This document shows positions 5,879-6,663 of a DNA stretch of 6,663 nt, one piece after another. A program made the position numbers and the translations under genes. The stretch is from Chitinophagaceae bacterium. GTDB taxonomy: Bacteria > Bacteroidota > Bacteroidia > Chitinophagales > Chitinophagaceae. Each line of letters opens with the position of its first letter. Position 1 is the first letter of the stretch. The stretch is from the NCBI GenBank assembly GCA_016787105.1, contig JAEUVI010000132.1, forward strand, positions 1 to 6,663, read 5' to 3'. The notes under the pieces are model-generated. The model was not told where the DNA came from, searched no databases, and saw only the letters and a program-made list of their open reading frames with translations.

Positions 5879-6663
5879 ATGAATACTTCGCCTATAAAAA
5901 TTCTCATTGTAGAAGATGATGAAGACGATTTCTTTATCACAAAGGAATATATTGAAAGGATAAAAAACCAGCAATTTGTAATTGACTGGTGTCCATTATA
6001 TACGGAAGCGCTAAAAAAAATATGTAGCAAGGAGTATGCATTATACCTTGTAGATTATTATCTCGGTGCCAGGACAGGGTTGCAATTGCTTAAGGAAGCC
6101 ATCGCCTCCGATTGTGAAGAGCCAGTGGTTTTATTAACCGGGAGAGGCGATCACACAATGGATATAGAGGTAATACAAGCAGGTGCATACGACTATCTTG
6201 TAAAAGCTGAACTAAGTACTGAAAAGCTGGAACGATGTATCCGGTATAGTATGGAAAAAGCGCAAGCTGTAAAAGCGCTCCGTGAAAATGAAAGGAAATT
6301 CAGGAACATTTTTGAGAGATCGAAAGATATGGTTTTTGTGGCCGATGAGAATTTTATATTCAAAAATGTAAATCCGGCGGCTGAAGTACTGCTTGAGTAT
6401 ACAAAGGAAGAGCTGATACAGCAGAATTTTTTCAAACTTTTTACTGATATCAATGCGGCAGAAATGATACGAAGCGAACTTGAAGCTAAAGGTGTCGCTG
6501 ATGATATAGAGTGTGATCTGCTTACAAAGAGTAGCATAAGTAAAAATTGTATTCTTTCCATTGCCTGCGAAAAAGATTCAAACAATAATATATATTACCA
6601 GGGAATAGTACATGATATTTCCACATTAAAAAGGAATGAAAAGGCAAACCTGCAATTGCATAA
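5879..6663 (+). CDS. REC-PAS sensor protein, probably histidine kinase (3' end outside window)
   Basis: The frame is open from the ATG at 5879 to the window edge, giving 261 complete codons; the TAA formed by the last three bases is out of frame. Residues 5-125 form a receiver domain: E-D-D at 12-14, phospho-acceptor Asp59 in L-V-D-Y-Y-L-G, Thr87, Tyr106 and Lys109, which is followed by Ala rather than Pro. A charged helix (about 126-140) links to a PAS domain (about 138-250) that begins E-R-K-F-R-N-I-F-E-R-S and ends with the PAC-like G-I-V-H-D-I-S. A further helix (L-K-R-N-E-K-A-N-L-Q-L) then begins. In Bacteroidota, proteins of this build usually continue into HisKA and HATPase domains, so a cytoplasmic hybrid kinase with an N-terminal receiver is expected, but the kinase part is not visible here. 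No membrane segment is seen. It lies 20 bp after the NtrC-type activator, making it a likely partner. Confidence 0.88.
   Translation, partial: MNTSPIKILIVEDDEDDFFITKEYIERIKNQQFVIDWCPLYTEALKKICSKEYALYLVDYYLGARTGLQLLKEAIASDCEEPVVLLTGRGDHTMDIEVIQAGAYDYLVKAELSTEKLERCIRYSMEKAQAVKALRENERKFRNIFERSKDMVFVADENFIFKNVNPAAEVLLEYTKEELIQQNFFKLFTDINAAEMIRSELEAKGVADDIECDLLTKSSISKNCILSIACEKDSNNNIYYQGIVHDISTLKRNEKANLQLH

Noticed and set aside
6193..6585. 130-codon minus-strand frame at the right end
   Set aside because: It is a Ser/Phe-rich shadow of the REC-PAS coding sequence, which has clear domain motifs.

Overview
The window looks like chromosomal DNA of a member of the Bacteroidota, probably Chitinophagaceae-like. 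The reasons are: moderately AT-rich DNA; no Shine-Dalgarno sequence before any of the seven genes; several matches to the Bacteroidota promoter element TAnnTTTG; an SPII lipoprotein with the S-K-D residues after the cysteine that are typical of surface-export signals in this phylum; and protein types (a REC-PAS sensor with a YYLGA motif, a YtxH-like protein) common there. The genus is inferred, not shown.

Layout: a small lipocalin-like lipoprotein (138-539, +) ends at a perfect hairpin terminator (563-591). A gene-poor stretch with one more perfect inverted repeat follows. A YtxH-like membrane protein lies at 885-1130 (-). A 189-residue protein that I cannot name (1375-1944, +) runs tail to tail into a single-domain response regulator (1941-2303, -), and the two stop codons share the palindrome TTAA. 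Upstream of that regulator is a 25-bp imperfect tandem repeat. The rest of a roughly 580-bp intergenic region holds a good intrinsic terminator with no gene before it.

The right half is a co-directional regulatory cluster: rpoN (sigma-54, 2887-4320), an NtrC-type sigma-54 activator with REC, AAA+ and Fis-type HTH domains (4356-5858), and the start of a REC-PAS sensor protein (5879 to the window edge), which is probably a histidine kinase. The gaps are 35 and 20 bp. The simplest reading is one operon encoding the sigma factor, its activator and the likely sensor that controls the activator. The nearby stand-alone receiver protein could belong to the same phosphorelay, but the sequence does not show this.

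I see no mobile element, CRISPR array, tRNA or rRNA. I see no clearly new biological system. The most notable items are the compact sigma-54 control module, the orphan terminator that may mark a small RNA or an rpoN leader attenuator, and the 25-bp repeat in front of the response regulator gene.
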